A stretch of DNA of 64,000 bases from Clostridia bacterium (GCA_017397845.1 JAFQHU010000016.1:1-64000), one strand, 5' to 3'; shown: positions 8,866 to 17,927, numbered from the stretch's first letter. The notes: a model not told the origin generated them from the letters alone. Numbers and translations are program-made.

Positions 8866-9729
8866 TTATTTTTCCCAGATGGCTGAAGCACCGCAGGGAA
8901 GAATCATACCTGTCTCCGTCACGGGAAGACCGATTTCCGAAGAAGATATTCTGCCGCCGAATTTCTTTTTAACGACGGCTCCTAAAATATATTCCATAAC
9001 CGAGGATGAAAGACCCGTGGTGTAGGAATTAATAAGCATCATCAGTGAATTTTCGTATAAAAGCTCACTGCAAAGCTCCACAAAGCCATAAACCTCATCC
9101 TCTAATTTCCATACCTCACCGCCGGGGCCTCTGCCGTATGAGGGAGGATCCATAATGATTATATCGTATTTATTGCCTCTGCGGATTTCTCTCTGAACGA
9201 ACTTTATGCAGTCATCAACTATCCATCTGACGCTGCCGTCAGCCAAACCTGACGAAACAGCATTTTCCTTCGCCCAGGCTACCATTCCCTTCGAAGCGTC
9301 CACGTGAACCACCTGCGCATTTTCACTCAAGGGCGCAACAGTAGCACCACCTGTGTAAGCAAAGAGATTCAGCACTTTGACAGGTCTGCCGGCTTTGCGG
9401 ATAATTTCTCTGGTGTAATCCCAATTAACCGCCTGTTCGGGAAAAAGACCCGTATGCTTGAAGCCCATCGTTTTTATATTAAAGGTTAAATCTTTATAAT
9501 TGATGCTCCAAAAGGGAGGCATTTTGCTTCTCACATCCCAGGCTCCGCCGCCTGATTTGGAGCGGTGATAGTAGGCATTCGCCTTTTTCCATAAGGGGTT
9601 GGTTTTCGGTGTTTTCCATATAACCTGCGGATCAGGTCTTACGAGAATGATATCGCCCCATCTTTCAAGACGTTCGCCGCTTGAGCAGTCGATAAGCTCA
9701 TAATCCTTCCAATCTTTAGTATATCTCAT
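8866..9729 (-). CDS. Class I SAM-dependent methyltransferase (RlmI/RlmK-like)
   Basis: A Rossmann-fold methyltransferase. VLNLFAYTGGATV (about 120-132) is motif I and VHVDASKGMV carries the acidic ribose-binding position. The catalytic loop is MDPPSYGRGP in an (N/D)PP(Y/F) arrangement seen in COG1092-type rRNA methyltransferases. It lacks the N-terminal PUA domain of RlmI. The substrate is probably RNA, but that is inference from family. First gene of the ecf-truA unit. Confidence 0.75.
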   Translation of the reverse strand: MRYTKDWKDYELIDCSSGERLERWGDIILVRPDPQVIWKTPKTNPLWKKANAYYHRSKSGGGAWDVRSKMPPFWSINYKDLTFNIKTMGFKHTGLFPEQAVNWDYTREIIRKAGRPVKVLNLFAYTGGATVAPLSENAQVVHVDASKGMVAWAKENAVSSGLADGSVRWIVDDCIKFVQREIRRGNKYDIIIMDPPSYGRGPGGEVWKLEDEVYGFVELCSELLYENSLMMLINSYTTGLSSSVMEYILGAVVKKKFGGRISSSEIGLPVTETGMILPCGASAIWEK

Positions 9730-9750
9730 AGTTATTTAATACTCCTTATA

Positions 9751-9779
9751 TTTATACGGACATATTTTCGTCATGTCAA
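9751..9779 (-). promoter_or_regulatory. Promoter of the methyltransferase-ecf-truA unit
   Basis: Minus-strand -35 TTGACA (9774-9779) and -10 TATAAA (9751-9756) with a 17-bp spacer, about 25 nt before the start codon. Confidence 0.75.
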
Positions 9780-9836
9780 GGCAATATACGGATATTGTAA
9801 AGCCGTTTAACACATAAAGACCGAAAACATACCGTA

Positions 9837-10856
9837 TTAAAACAGTTTTTGCTGTCCGGGCATAGGTATCTGCAAATGCTCATATGCCGCCGCTGTGGCA
9901 ACTCGGCCCCTCGGTGTTCTGCCGAGGAAGCCAATCTGCATCAGATAAGGCTCATAAACATCCTCGATGGTTACCGCCTCTTCACCGATGGCTGCCGCTA
10001 TGGTTTCAAGACCTACCGGTCCGCCGCCGTAATTTTTTATCATGGTTTCCAGTAAAAGCCTGTCTATGGAGTCAAGACCGATATGATCTATTTCCATTTT
10101 ACTCAAAGCCATATCTGCACTTTCTTCGTCGATTATGCCGTTACCGATAACCTGGGCAAAATCCCTCGCTCTTTTTAAAAGCCGGTTAGCAATACGGGGT
10201 GTGCCTCTGGAACGGGAAGCAATTTCAAGTGCACCGTATTTTTCTATGTCAATGCCGAGAATACCGGCACTTCGTGTTACAATCTGTGCAAGCTCTTCGG
10301 GAGTATACAGTTCAAGTCGGAGTATAACACCGAAACGGTCTCTCAGCGGTGCAGAAAGCTGTCCGGCACGGGTGGTGGCACCTACCAAAGTGAACTTCGG
10401 AAGGTCTAATCTTATGGAACGTGCTGAGGGGCCTTTGCCGATGATGATATCGAGAGCGTTATCCTCCATAGCGGGGTAAAGAACCTCTTCAACGCTTCTG
10501 TTAAGACGGTGAATTTCATCAATGAAAAGCACGTCACCTTCGTTAAGATTGGTAAGAAGAGCCGCAAGATCACCCTGCTTTTCGATGGCGGGACCCGATG
10601 TAACGCGGAAATTTACGTTCATTTCGTTAGCAATAATGCCTGCAAGAGTTGTCTTGCCGAGACCGGGAGGACCGTAAAGGAGCACATGGTCAAGGCTTTC
10701 GCCTCTTTCTTTGGCCGCCTTTATATATATTTCCAAATTTTCTTTTGCTTTTTCCTGTCCGATATAATCAGTGAGAATTTTCGGTCTCAGAGAGGTTTCA
10801 ATATCACTGTCAAAGGAGGTCAGGTCAGGAGCAATTATTCTTTCTTCGTAATCCAT
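9837..10856 (-). CDS. ruvB: Holliday junction branch migration helicase RuvB
   Basis: AAA+ motor that drives branch migration of Holliday junctions with RuvA. Walker A GPPGLGKT at 62-69, Walker B FIDEIHRL about 111-118, sensor 1 GATTRAG and arginine-finger segment PLRDRFG. The C-terminal winged-helix domain ends in TPRGRVAT. Length 339 is standard. It lies 6 bp after ruvA, the last gene of ruvC-ruvA-ruvB. Confidence 0.97.
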   Translation of the reverse strand: MDYEERIIAPDLTSFDSDIETSLRPKILTDYIGQEKAKENLEIYIKAAKERGESLDHVLLYGPPGLGKTTLAGIIANEMNVNFRVTSGPAIEKQGDLAALLTNLNEGDVLFIDEIHRLNRSVEEVLYPAMEDNALDIIIGKGPSARSIRLDLPKFTLVGATTRAGQLSAPLRDRFGVILRLELYTPEELAQIVTRSAGILGIDIEKYGALEIASRSRGTPRIANRLLKRARDFAQVIGNGIIDEESADMALSKMEIDHIGLDSIDRLLLETMIKNYGGGPVGLETIAAAIGEEAVTIEDVYEPYLMQIGFLGRTPRGRVATAAAYEHLQIPMPGQQKLF

Positions 10857-10862
10857 TTATTT

Positions 10863-11465
10863 TCACCCTAATGATAAAAGTTTCAACGCACCCTTTATAA
10901 GGTTTTCCACGGAAAGGGAGCTGTCCAGCTTGCTTACGGCTACCGCCGCATCGGACTGAGTATAGCCGAGCATGGTAAGAGCCGCCACAGCTTCGCTCGT
11001 ATTCGGCATATCAGCAGCGGCAGAAACAGCTGAAATATCCGCCGATGAGTCAGAAACAGGTGTAATACCCTTTACTTTGTCTTTAAGATCGAGGATTATT
11101 CTCTGTGCCAATTTAGGGCCAACACCCTGAGCCTTTGTGATAGCTTTGGCGTCGGAGGCGGAAATACAAAGAGCCAATCTGTCGGGAGAAAGCTCCGAAA
11201 GAATTGCAAGCGCCGCCTTTGGGCCTACACCGTTGACCGTTATAAGCATTTTAAACCATTCGAGCTCATATTCAGTGGTAAAAGCGAAAAGGTCAAGTGC
11301 ATCCTCTCTGACATTCAGAAAGGTATATACGGTCATTTTTTCACCGGGTATAATTTCGGAAAGAGTGGCAAAGGAGCTTTGGCAACGGAAAGCAACTCCG
11401 CCGCATTCCACGGCAAATTCCGTCAGTCCTTTGTAAACTATATTACCTGTCAAGCTGTAAAACAA
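10863..11465 (-). CDS. ruvA: Holliday junction DNA-binding protein RuvA
   Basis: Tetrameric Holliday-junction binder that loads RuvB. An N-terminal OB fold is followed by helix-hairpin-helix segments (VNGVGPKAALAIL and AQGVGPKLAQRII) and a C-terminal domain III with a flexible Ser/Ala-rich linker. I place the start at the TTG at 11465, giving MFYSLTGNIV. It has AAAGGGG at good spacing, yields 200 residues as in the family, and lies two bases after ruvC. The longer in-frame reading only duplicates ruvC sequence. Confidence 0.94.
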   Translation of the reverse strand: MFYSLTGNIVYKGLTEFAVECGGVAFRCQSSFATLSEIIPGEKMTVYTFLNVREDALDLFAFTTEYELEWFKMLITVNGVGPKAALAILSELSPDRLALCISASDAKAITKAQGVGPKLAQRIILDLKDKVKGITPVSDSSADISAVSAAADMPNTSEAVAALTMLGYTQSDAAVAVSKLDSSLSVENLIKGALKLLSLG

Positions 11466-11467
11466 GG

Positions 11468-11974
11468 TCAAATCCCCTTTCTGATTCTCATATTCTGCAT
11501 AAGTGAGCCGCTGGCGTGGGCGTGGCACACAGCCATAGCCAAAGCATCAGCCGTATCATCAGGCTTCGGTACCTTTTCGAGAGCCAATATACGCCTTATC
11601 ATTTCCTGTATCTGCTTTTTTTCTGCTCTGCCGTAGCCGACCACACTCTGCTTTACCTGTAAGGGCGTATATTCATAGGCGGCAAGGCCTTTTTTCTGAG
11701 CGGCGAGCATTATAACACCTCTCGCCTGACTTACATCTATAACGGTTTTTGCGTTACTGTTATAAAAAACCTTTTCGATAGCCATAGCTTCGGGGGAATA
11801 TTTTTCTATTATGGCAGTCAGCTCATCATAAATTATTTCTAATCTTTTATTGAAGGGTGTTTTGGCATCGGTGGTAATGGCACCGTAATCAATAACGGAA
11901 AAATGATTATTACGGTAGCTGATAACACCGTAACCGACTATTGCATAACCGGGGTCAATTCCCAAAATAACCAT
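11468..11974 (-). CDS. ruvC: Holliday junction resolvase RuvC
   Basis: Endonuclease that cuts Holliday junctions. The RNase H-fold begins with ILGIDPG carrying the first catalytic Asp. IEKVFYNSNAKT holds the catalytic Glu, and the last acidic pair is DDTADALA. The ATG at 11974 gives the usual MVILGIDPG start. A TTG six bases earlier (11980) has closer Shine-Dalgarno spacing (GAGG, 6 nt) and would add two residues, so the start is uncertain by that amount. Confidence 0.95.
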   Translation of the reverse strand: MVILGIDPGYAIVGYGVISYRNNHFSVIDYGAITTDAKTPFNKRLEIIYDELTAIIEKYSPEAMAIEKVFYNSNAKTVIDVSQARGVIMLAAQKKGLAAYEYTPLQVKQSVVGYGRAEKKQIQEMIRRILALEKVPKPDDTADALAMAVCHAHASGSLMQNMRIRKGI

Positions 11975-12007
11975 AAACAAACACTACCTCATATTAATTA
12001 TCAAGTT

Positions 12008-12036
12008 ATTATAGCACACAGTGAAAATTAAGGCAA
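12008..12036 (-). promoter_or_regulatory. Promoter of ruvCAB
   Basis: Minus-strand -35 TTGCCT (12031-12036) and -10 TATAAT (12008-12013), spacer 17 bp, with TGC before the -10. No LexA-type box is seen around it. Confidence 0.65.
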
Positions 12037-12049
12037 GAGAAAACGGGCA

Positions 12050-12088
12050 AAAAAAGAGAAAAGCCACAGGGTAAATGTGACTTTTACT
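12050..12088 (-). terminator. Terminator after the orphan gene at 12.1 kb
   Basis: Minus-strand hairpin AAAAGTCACA / TGTGGCTTTT with a 7-nt loop followed by CTCTTTTTTT. Confidence 0.7.
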
Positions 12089-12135
12089 TAATTATGTTTT
12101 TGCGGACAGGATAAGTTCGAGAAATCGGAGGTTGT

Positions 12136-12612
12136 TTATTTAAGTTCGTTACCATCTGCATCGAGAAAACAATACTCATTGGGAATAAACGGACAGTAAT
12201 AAACAAAAGGGATTTCCGTGACAGGCACAATAGTTTCACCAATTACTATGCTTTTACATTTAGGGTTATTTATAACAAACGAGTAACCATTACCAAAGTA
12301 TTCAAAGAATATGTCTTGGCCTCTTTCGTGACCGCCATTGTACAGTTTTACAAACTTATACTTTCCGCTTTCGACCTCTATCACTTCAAGCGGATAATAA
12401 CGATGCATTTGGTATTCGTTTCCTGTAACAATCCAAAACAGATGCTTATTGTTCTCTATTGTAGATTTTCCTGCTATAGTCATTTCTATAGTTTCTACTT
12501 CAGCAAGGTTAGTGATTTCATTACGAGCTTTTTCAATCAGACCTTCTTCACCGATAATTTTCGATGATTGCAGAGCAAACACAGCGATAAGACAGATTAT
12601 TGCCGATAGCAC
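12136..12612 (-). CDS. Orphan secreted or membrane-anchored protein, start codon unclear
   Basis: Not recognised. The frame has a hydrophobic N-terminal segment and about 130 polar residues with no motif I can name. The listed start is a GTG inside the hydrophobic segment without a ribosome-binding site. Upstream in the same frame is a better N-terminus (KKRILICV leading into the hydrophobic stretch) with AAAGGA at correct distance, but its first codon is ATA (12642-12640). Either ATA is used or an ATG has mutated. The gene is more AT-rich than its neighbours and is followed by its own terminator, which suggests acquisition or decay. Confidence 0.5.
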   Translation of the reverse strand: MLSAIICLIAVFALQSSKIIGEEGLIEKARNEITNLAEVETIEMTIAGKSTIENNKHLFWIVTGNEYQMHRYYPLEVIEVESGKYKFVKLYNGGHERGQDIFFEYFGNGYSFVINNPKCKSIVIGETIVPVTEIPFVYYCPFIPNEYCFLDADGNELK

Positions 12613-12731
12613 GGAAACACAAATCAGTATTCTCTTCTTTATACAATCACATCCTTTGTCAAATTCTTGTTTGTAAAGTTGATTATATCATATGTAACAT
12701 TAATTTTCAATGCAATGTGCGGCGAAGGCAC

Positions 12732-12903
12732 ACTTCATTGGCGTAGCCACTTCATTTACCGTAAGGTAACTTCATTCGTTTATGTCCGATTTCAGGAAAA
12801 TGAAGTTGACAGCAAGCTGTCAAATGAAGTACTCGCTTCGCTCATAACAAAGTTATATCCTGCGGACATAAATGAAAAATCCAAGTCTCACGACTTGGAT
12901 TTT
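12732..12903. repeat. Modular stem-loop repeat, copy 2
   Basis: Three ACTTCATT octamers (12732, 12749, 12769) are separated by tiny palindromes (GGCGTAGCC, TACCGTAAGGTA). From 12769 on, the sequence matches positions 1-135 with few substitutions, including TTGACAG-CAAG-CTGTCAA and the terminator hairpin. Like copy 1, it ends against the 3' end of a minus-strand tRNA. Confidence 0.85.
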
Positions 12904-12904
12904 T
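12875..12904 (-). terminator. Terminator of tRNA-Leu
   Basis: Hairpin AAAAATCCAAGTC / GACTTGGATTTTT with loop TCAC, directly after the CCA end of tRNA-Leu on the minus strand. Same stem as at 106-136 with a different loop. Confidence 0.8.
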
Positions 12905-12990
12905 GGTGCCGGTGGCGGGGGTCGAACCCGCACGGTATCGCTACCAACGGATTTTGAGTCCGCCTCGTCTGCCAATTCCAACACACCGGC
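12904..12990 (-). tRNA. tRNA-Leu (CAA)
   Basis: An 87-nt class II tRNA with a long variable arm. Acceptor GCCGGTG/CACCGGC, anticodon loop CTCAAAA (anticodon CAA), T-arm GGTTCGACCCC, encoded CCA. Confidence 0.95.
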
Positions 12991-13015
12991 TTATTATGTG
13001 CAAAGCACGGGTTAT

Positions 13016-13044
13016 ATTATATAACACCAACACACAGTTGTCAA
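13016..13044 (-). promoter_or_regulatory. Promoter of tRNA-Leu
   Basis: Consensus -35 TTGACA (13039-13044) and -10 TATAAT (13016-13021) with a 17-bp spacer on the minus strand. Confidence 0.85.
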
Positions 13045-13064
13045 GATGTAAGGAGGAATAAAAT

Positions 13065-13868
13065 TTATTTTGCATAAAGAAAACCGACTATGTAATTTCT
13101 CACGGACGAAGGGAAAATTTTGCACAGAACGGCTAAAAGCTTATATACGGCTCCGATGGCATAGACGGGCTTTACCTTCTTTTTGAGTGCGATCTTTGCA
13201 ATGTATTCCCCTGCCTTTTCGGGGCTCATTCCCTTTTCCTCGTCTTTTTCCATCCCGGCGACACTTTTTGCTATTCTTCCGCCGTAAACATCGTCACCCA
13301 CAAAGGATTTCTCACGTGCAGCAGTAAAGGCTGTGGCAATATCTCCCGGCTGAACGGCAGTTACGGTAATACCGAAAGGTCTTACCTCGTTGGCAAGACA
13401 GCAGGTATAGCTTTCAATGGCTGCCTTGGAGGCAGAATAATAAGTCTGAAAGGGTATATGCGCCACAGCGGCAACAGAGCTGATGTTTACTATTCTGCCG
13501 CATTTATTCTCTCTCATAAAAGGCAGTACCGCTTTTGTTACATTGACCGCACCAAAAAAATTCACGTCAAATTGCTTTCTCGCCTCGGATTCCTCGGTAA
13601 ATTCAACTGCACCCGAAATACCGAAGCCTGCACAGTTAATGAGAATGTCGATTTTTCCGTTTTCGTCTATTATGGCTTCAACAGCATTTTTTACGGCTGT
13701 TTCATCCGTCACATCGGCTGTCAGATGAGTTATTCCGTCACAGGGTATGTCACGGCGGCTGATTTCATAGACCTTACAGCCCGTATTTTTAAGAGATACG
13801 GCAGTACATCTGCCGATTCCTGAGCTGCCCCCCGTTACGAGAGCAATTTTTCCGTTCATATTTTTCAC
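13065..13868 (-). CDS. Short-chain dehydrogenase/reductase
   Basis: Classical SDR of 267 residues. The cofactor loop TGGSSGIG lies at about 12-19, NCAGFG near 78-83, the catalytic Ser in NISSVAA near 130, and Y144-x3-K148 in YYSASK. The C-terminal 40 residues carry a hydrophobic stretch, as in SDRs acting on lipophilic substrates. The substrate cannot be told from sequence. It follows the Fe-S protein and murI on the same strand (11 bp gap), probably one operon. Confidence 0.85.
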   Translation of the reverse strand: MKNMNGKIALVTGGSSGIGRCTAVSLKNTGCKVYEISRRDIPCDGITHLTADVTDETAVKNAVEAIIDENGKIDILINCAGFGISGAVEFTEESEARKQFDVNFFGAVNVTKAVLPFMRENKCGRIVNISSVAAVAHIPFQTYYSASKAAIESYTCCLANEVRPFGITVTAVQPGDIATAFTAAREKSFVGDDVYGGRIAKSVAGMEKDEEKGMSPEKAGEYIAKIALKKKVKPVYAIGAVYKLLAVLCKIFPSSVRNYIVGFLYAK

Positions 13869-13879
13869 CTGTTTTTAAA

Positions 13880-14545
13880 TTATTTCCCGTAAGGGCAAAC
13901 CCTCATGCATATTCCGCATACAGCTCCTCTGCCGATATGCTTAAAGTGATTTTTCATGTAATTACTGCATTTTTCCGGGTCAAACATCTCTTCACGGGTA
14001 GTGTTTTCATCCCAAAGCTTACCGAGAATCGCACCTGACGGACAAGCTTTCACGCACATATCGCAGTCGAGACAGGGAGAAACATAATCTGTTTTTTCCG
14101 TCTCAAAGGGACAATCTGTAACCAAAGTGCCGAGTCTTACTCTGGCACCGTATTTTTTATGGAGAAACATTGAGCTTTTTCCTACAGTACCAAGACCTGC
14201 CAGACAGGCGGCCTTTTTATGGGAATATCTGCCCTTATAGTTCCATCCGTCTTTGTTTATACTCTGAGATGCGGCTACGGTTATATATCGATAGCCTTTA
14301 TTCTGAAGAAAAAGACCCGCTTTAAGCAGCAAAGAGTCAATAAAAGAATTGACGCTTCTGTAATGGTTAAAGTAAGTATGGGTAGGCTCTGCACCGATTT
14401 CATCGACAACAGCATCGGAAAGACGCACGGCGACACTCACCGCATATTTACATTCGCCGAAATCACCGTCGGGAAGCAGACAGAAGCCTACATCCGAAGC
14501 GCCCTGCGAGAGAAGATATTCTTTTAATTCATCCTGTATTTTCAT
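13880..14545 (-). CDS. QueG-like double 4Fe-4S cluster protein
   Basis: A 221-residue protein with two ferredoxin-type cysteine sets, CLDCDMCVKACP (about 157-168) and CGICMRVCP near the C-terminus. The segment before them (KAACLAGLGTVGKSS) resembles the cobalamin-dependent epoxyqueuosine reductase family COG1600. It is much shorter than QueG (usually 300 or more) and lacks its C-terminal repeat region. It is best described as a QueG-family 4Fe-4S protein of unproven activity. The genuine queuosine genes here (queA, tgt) lie 37 kb away. Confidence 0.7.
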   Translation of the reverse strand: MKIQDELKEYLLSQGASDVGFCLLPDGDFGECKYAVSVAVRLSDAVVDEIGAEPTHTYFNHYRSVNSFIDSLLLKAGLFLQNKGYRYITVAASQSINKDGWNYKGRYSHKKAACLAGLGTVGKSSMFLHKKYGARVRLGTLVTDCPFETEKTDYVSPCLDCDMCVKACPSGAILGKLWDENTTREEMFDPEKCSNYMKNHFKHIGRGAVCGICMRVCPYGK

Positions 14546-14550
14546 TTTGT

Positions 14551-15327
14551 TCAGCCTTTATAATAAAACATTTTTTTGCTTATTTCGATTTTGTTCTCAT
14601 CGCTGTTCTCAAAAGAAATCGAACCCTCTCTGTCGGCAGAATTGAGCAAACCTTTTTCCTCAAGACAAAGCTTACAGTAATTTGCGGCACCTTTGCTGCC
14701 CTCAAAAAACTGAACCTTTTCACCTAAAATTCTCTGTATACATTTACGGGCGAAAGGAAAATGGGTACAGCCTAAAACCACGGCATCGACTCTGCCGTCC
14801 GTATATGGGGAAAGAATTTTTTCGAGATAGGCAATTTCTTCCTCCGAATCAAGATTGCCGCCCTCAATAAACCTCACAAGCTCAGGTGCAGGCAATTTGA
14901 TAAACTCTGCTCTGTCAGCAAATTTCGCCATAAGATTATCGAATTTTTCTTCTTTAAGAGTAAGCGGAGTGGCCAGAACGAGCACTTTGGGATTTTCACC
15001 CGAAAGTGCCGCGGGCTTGAGTGCAGGCTCCAGACCGATGAAAATAAAATCAGGATACTTTTCACGAAGATAAGCCGCCGCGGCACTGGTAGCGGTATTA
15101 CAGGCAATAACAACAGCCTTGGCACCGCGTTCCATAAGAGCCTCACAGGCTTTTACGGTGAGATTTCTGATTTCATCTTTTGTTTTAACCCCATAGGGAG
15201 CATTAGCCGAATCGCCGAAATAGATATAATCCTCATTCGGCATAAGCTTATAAAGCTTCCGCAGAACGGTTATACCGCCTACACCCGAATCAACCACGGC
15301 TATGGGACTTTTTGAATTGTATTTCAT
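14551..15327 (-). CDS. murI: Glutamate racemase
   Basis: Converts L- to D-glutamate for peptidoglycan. VVDSGVGGITV carries the conserved Asp13. The two catalytic cysteines are in ACNTAT (C76) and GCTHFP (about C187). A phosphate-binding segment GDSANAPYG is present. Length 258 is normal. First of three same-strand genes. Immediately upstream lie REP-like palindromes (15345-15420) rather than a clear promoter. Confidence 0.95.
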   Translation of the reverse strand: MKYNSKSPIAVVDSGVGGITVLRKLYKLMPNEDYIYFGDSANAPYGVKTKDEIRNLTVKACEALMERGAKAVVIACNTATSAAAAYLREKYPDFIFIGLEPALKPAALSGENPKVLVLATPLTLKEEKFDNLMAKFADRAEFIKLPAPELVRFIEGGNLDSEEEIAYLEKILSPYTDGRVDAVVLGCTHFPFARKCIQRILGEKVQFFEGSKGAANYCKLCLEEKGLLNSADREGSISFENSDENKIEISKKMFYYKG

Positions 15328-15344
15328 ATTTGCACCTTCATATA

Positions 15345-15420
15345 TAATAGCGGGACGTCGAGGGCGCCGTCCCCTACGTTTTAATTTGAATTTGCGGACA
15401 CGGCAAGCCGTTTCCCTACA
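15345..15420. repeat. REP-like palindromes upstream of murI
   Basis: Two units lie in tandem: one around GACGTCGAGGGCGCCGTC and one reading GCGGACACGGCAAGCCG followed by TTTCCCTAC. The second recurs at 18940-18961 as GCGGACACGGCAAGCCGTG then TCCCTA. They are GC-rich in an AT-rich spacer. Confidence 0.7.
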
Positions 15421-15421
15421 T

Positions 15422-15766
15422 TTAAAAATTATTGCTTATTACTTCGAATCTGCAGACAGTGCTGATTACAATTATTACTATTGTAACCCAAAGTCGTACA
15501 TTAAGTAAAGGTTTTATGCTTTTGTTTTTTATCGAATGATATACAGTCATCGACAGTAAGCCTATGACAGCAACTGCCGGCAAAGCAAAATACAAGGTAA
15601 TAATACTGAAAATCAGAGAAAATTCAGCCATCACTGCTGTAATATCATACAGCTCCGAAATGTCAAGTACAAAATAAATTACACCGTACAATATCTCAAC
15701 AGAGCAATAAATTAAAATTGGGATTGTAATTAATTTCAATAACTCCTTATATTTATCTTCCTTCAT
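15422..15766 (-). CDS. Small multi-pass membrane protein, unknown
   Basis: Not recognised. 114 residues with a short charged N-terminus (MKEDKYKEL) and three or four hydrophobic segments (about 12-32, 45-75, 90-108). GAGG lies 7 nt before the ATG. It stands alone between murI and cysS, is AT-rich, and is flanked by repeat-like DNA on its 3' side. It may be an accessory gene. Confidence 0.55.
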   Translation of the reverse strand: MKEDKYKELLKLITIPILIYCSVEILYGVIYFVLDISELYDITAVMAEFSLIFSIITLYFALPAVAVIGLLSMTVYHSIKNKSIKPLLNVRLWVTIVIIVISTVCRFEVISNNF

Positions 15767-15844
15767 AATTACGCCTCATAAAAACACAAGCAGTATGTAG
15801 ACACACGCCGCGCCTCTGCATTATTCATCATTCAATATTCATTA

Positions 15845-15867
15845 AGGGGCTGTATCACAGCCCCTCA
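15845..15867 (-). terminator. Hairpin after cysS
   Basis: Perfect GC-rich stem AGGGGCTG / CAGCCCCT with a 5-nt loop right after the cysS stop codon. There is no long T run, so termination may be weak. Confidence 0.5.
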
Positions 15868-15869
15868 TA

Positions 15870-17273
15870 TTATGCTCTGTGCCATTTAACGCCCTGAGGT
15901 GTATCTTCTAGAACGATGCCCTGTGCCTTCAGCTCGTCTCTGATGCGGTCTGCTTCTGCCCAGTTTTTGTTCTTTCTTGCTTCGTTTCTGGCGGCAATAA
16001 GTGCTTCGATTTCATCGTCGAGGCTCTTATCTTCCTTATTTCGGTTATAAAGTAAGCCGAGTACATCCATAAGCTCGTCGAAAATCTTAACTGCATATTC
16101 TACGAGAGCTTTTGACTGTACACCCTCGTTTACGTGAGTATTGATGTCGCGGACAAGCTCAAATACTGCACCGAGAGCCTCACCTGTATTGAGGTCATCC
16201 TCCATAGCCTCGATGAACTTATCCTTTTTACCGTCGATAAGAGCGATGATTTCCGCATCCTTTTCCCCTGCTGTCTCCACTGCATTTTTGAGTGCGAAAT
16301 CGAGATTATTGCGGCAGGTATAAAGTCTTTCGAGAGAAGCTTTGCACTGTGCGATAGCATCAAAGCTGTAATTGATGGGGCTTCTGTACTGACAGGAAAT
16401 CATGAGGTAACGGATAGGCTCATAGCCGTACTGCTCGGCTACGTCACGGACAGTAAAGAAATTACCGAGAGATTTTGACATTTTAACTTTATCTACGGTG
16501 ATAAAGCCGTTATGCATCCAATATCTTGCGAAAGGCTTACCGTTGCAGCATTCGCTCTGTGCTACTTCGTTTTCGTGGTGAGGGAATACAAGGTCCTGAC
16601 CGCCGCAGTGAATGTCGATGGTTTCACCGAGATAACGTCTTACCATGGCGGAGCATTCGATATGCCAGCCGGGTCTGCCGTGACCCCAGGGTGACTCCCA
16701 GTAAGGCTCACCGGGCTTGGCACTTTTCCAAAGAGCGAAGTCCATAGGCTCTCTCTTTACCTCGCCCACATTGATACGGGCACCCGCCTCAAGATCCTCA
16801 AGAGGCTGATGGGAAAGCTTACCGTATTCCGCGAATTTCTTTGTGCTGAAATAAACATCACCGTTTACTTCATAAGCATAGCCTTTTTCGATAAGAGTGG
16901 AAACAATGTCAATAATTTCACCGATGTTTTCCGTTGCTTTGGGATGGACGGTGGCTTCACGGACATTCATGCCCTTGGCATCAGTCCAGAATTCTTCGAT
17001 ATATTTTTCGGAAATATCCTTAAAGGTAACTCCTTCTTCGTTTGCACGGCGGATGATCTTATCGTCAATATCGGTAAAATTCTGTACAAAATTAACCTTA
17101 TTGCCTCTGTATTCGAGATAACGGCGCATTACATCGAAAACACAAAGAGGTCTGGCGTTACCGATGTGGATGAAGTTATAAACCGTAGGACCGCAGGCAT
17201 AGATTTTGTATTCACCTTCGGTAATGGGGATTAATTCTTCCTTTTCTCTGCTGAGAGTGTTAAAAATTTTCAT
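15870..17273 (-). CDS. cysS: Cysteinyl-tRNA synthetase
   Basis: Charges tRNA-Cys. The HIGH motif appears as HIGN in YNFIHIGNARP and the KMSKS loop is KMSKSLGNF. Zinc ligands are CGPTVYN, ECSAM and the HHENE segment. 467 residues from MKIFNTLS. I chose the ATG at 17273 because it overlaps the cysE stop as ATGA and gives the standard N-terminus. A longer in-frame reading only extends into cysE. It is co-transcribed with cysE under the Cys T-box. Confidence 0.96.
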   Translation of the reverse strand: MKIFNTLSREKEELIPITEGEYKIYACGPTVYNFIHIGNARPLCVFDVMRRYLEYRGNKVNFVQNFTDIDDKIIRRANEEGVTFKDISEKYIEEFWTDAKGMNVREATVHPKATENIGEIIDIVSTLIEKGYAYEVNGDVYFSTKKFAEYGKLSHQPLEDLEAGARINVGEVKREPMDFALWKSAKPGEPYWESPWGHGRPGWHIECSAMVRRYLGETIDIHCGGQDLVFPHHENEVAQSECCNGKPFARYWMHNGFITVDKVKMSKSLGNFFTVRDVAEQYGYEPIRYLMISCQYRSPINYSFDAIAQCKASLERLYTCRNNLDFALKNAVETAGEKDAEIIALIDGKKDKFIEAMEDDLNTGEALGAVFELVRDINTHVNEGVQSKALVEYAVKIFDELMDVLGLLYNRNKEDKSLDDEIEALIAARNEARKNKNWAEADRIRDELKAQGIVLEDTPQGVKWHRA

Positions 17274-17911
17274 TGTTTTTCTTCCTCCATTTGCTTTATT
17301 TGTTTTTCTAATTTTTCTATTTTCATTTTTAATACACAAATTTCCTGTGAAAGCGGGTCGGGAGTGTGAATATGGTCGAGCCTGTCAACCCTTTTACCGT
17401 TTCTCCTTACCACTCTCGCCGGAGTACCGACAGCAGTACAGTTGTCGGGAATTTCCGAAAGCACAACCGAGCCGGCAGCCACATTTGAATTGTCACCGAT
17501 ACGGAAAGGTCCGAGCACCTTGGCTCCTGCGCCTACTAAAACATTATTGCCCAAAGTGGGATGTCTTTTTCCGTGATCTTTACCTGTACCGCCGAGAGTC
17601 ACGCCCTGATAAATGGTGCAATCATCTCCGATTATGGCAGTTTCACCGATAACAACTCCCGTTCCGTGGTCGATGAAAAATCTTTTACCTATCTGTGCAC
17701 CGGGATGAATTTCGATGTTTGTTTGCTTAACACAGTGCTGTGATATAGCTCTCGCCAAAAAATACATTTTATGCTTCCAGAACCAATGAGCTCTTCTGTA
17801 AGCTCTTACTGCCTTATATCCGGGATAAAGGAGCATTATTTCTACATTGCTTCTCGCCGCCGGGTCGCGGTCTTTGACACACTGAAGATCCTCTTTTAAT
17901 CTTTTAAACAT
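17270..17911 (-). CDS. cysE: Serine O-acetyltransferase
   Basis: Transfers acetyl from acetyl-CoA to serine, the first step of cysteine synthesis. An N-terminal helical part is followed by a left-handed beta-helix with hexapeptide repeats (about 60-160), including IDHGTGVVIGETA and GVTLGGTGKD. 213 residues. A basic, coiled C-terminal tail (KMKIEKLEKQ) extends beyond the hexapeptide domain. First gene behind the T-box and overlapping cysS by 4 bp, so cysteine supply and charging respond to the same signal. Confidence 0.95.
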   Translation of the reverse strand: MFKRLKEDLQCVKDRDPAARSNVEIMLLYPGYKAVRAYRRAHWFWKHKMYFLARAISQHCVKQTNIEIHPGAQIGKRFFIDHGTGVVIGETAIIGDDCTIYQGVTLGGTGKDHGKRHPTLGNNVLVGAGAKVLGPFRIGDNSNVAAGSVVLSEIPDNCTAVGTPARVVRRNGKRVDRLDHIHTPDPLSQEICVLKMKIEKLEKQIKQMEEEKQ

Positions 17912-17927
17912 ATTCTATCACCTATTT

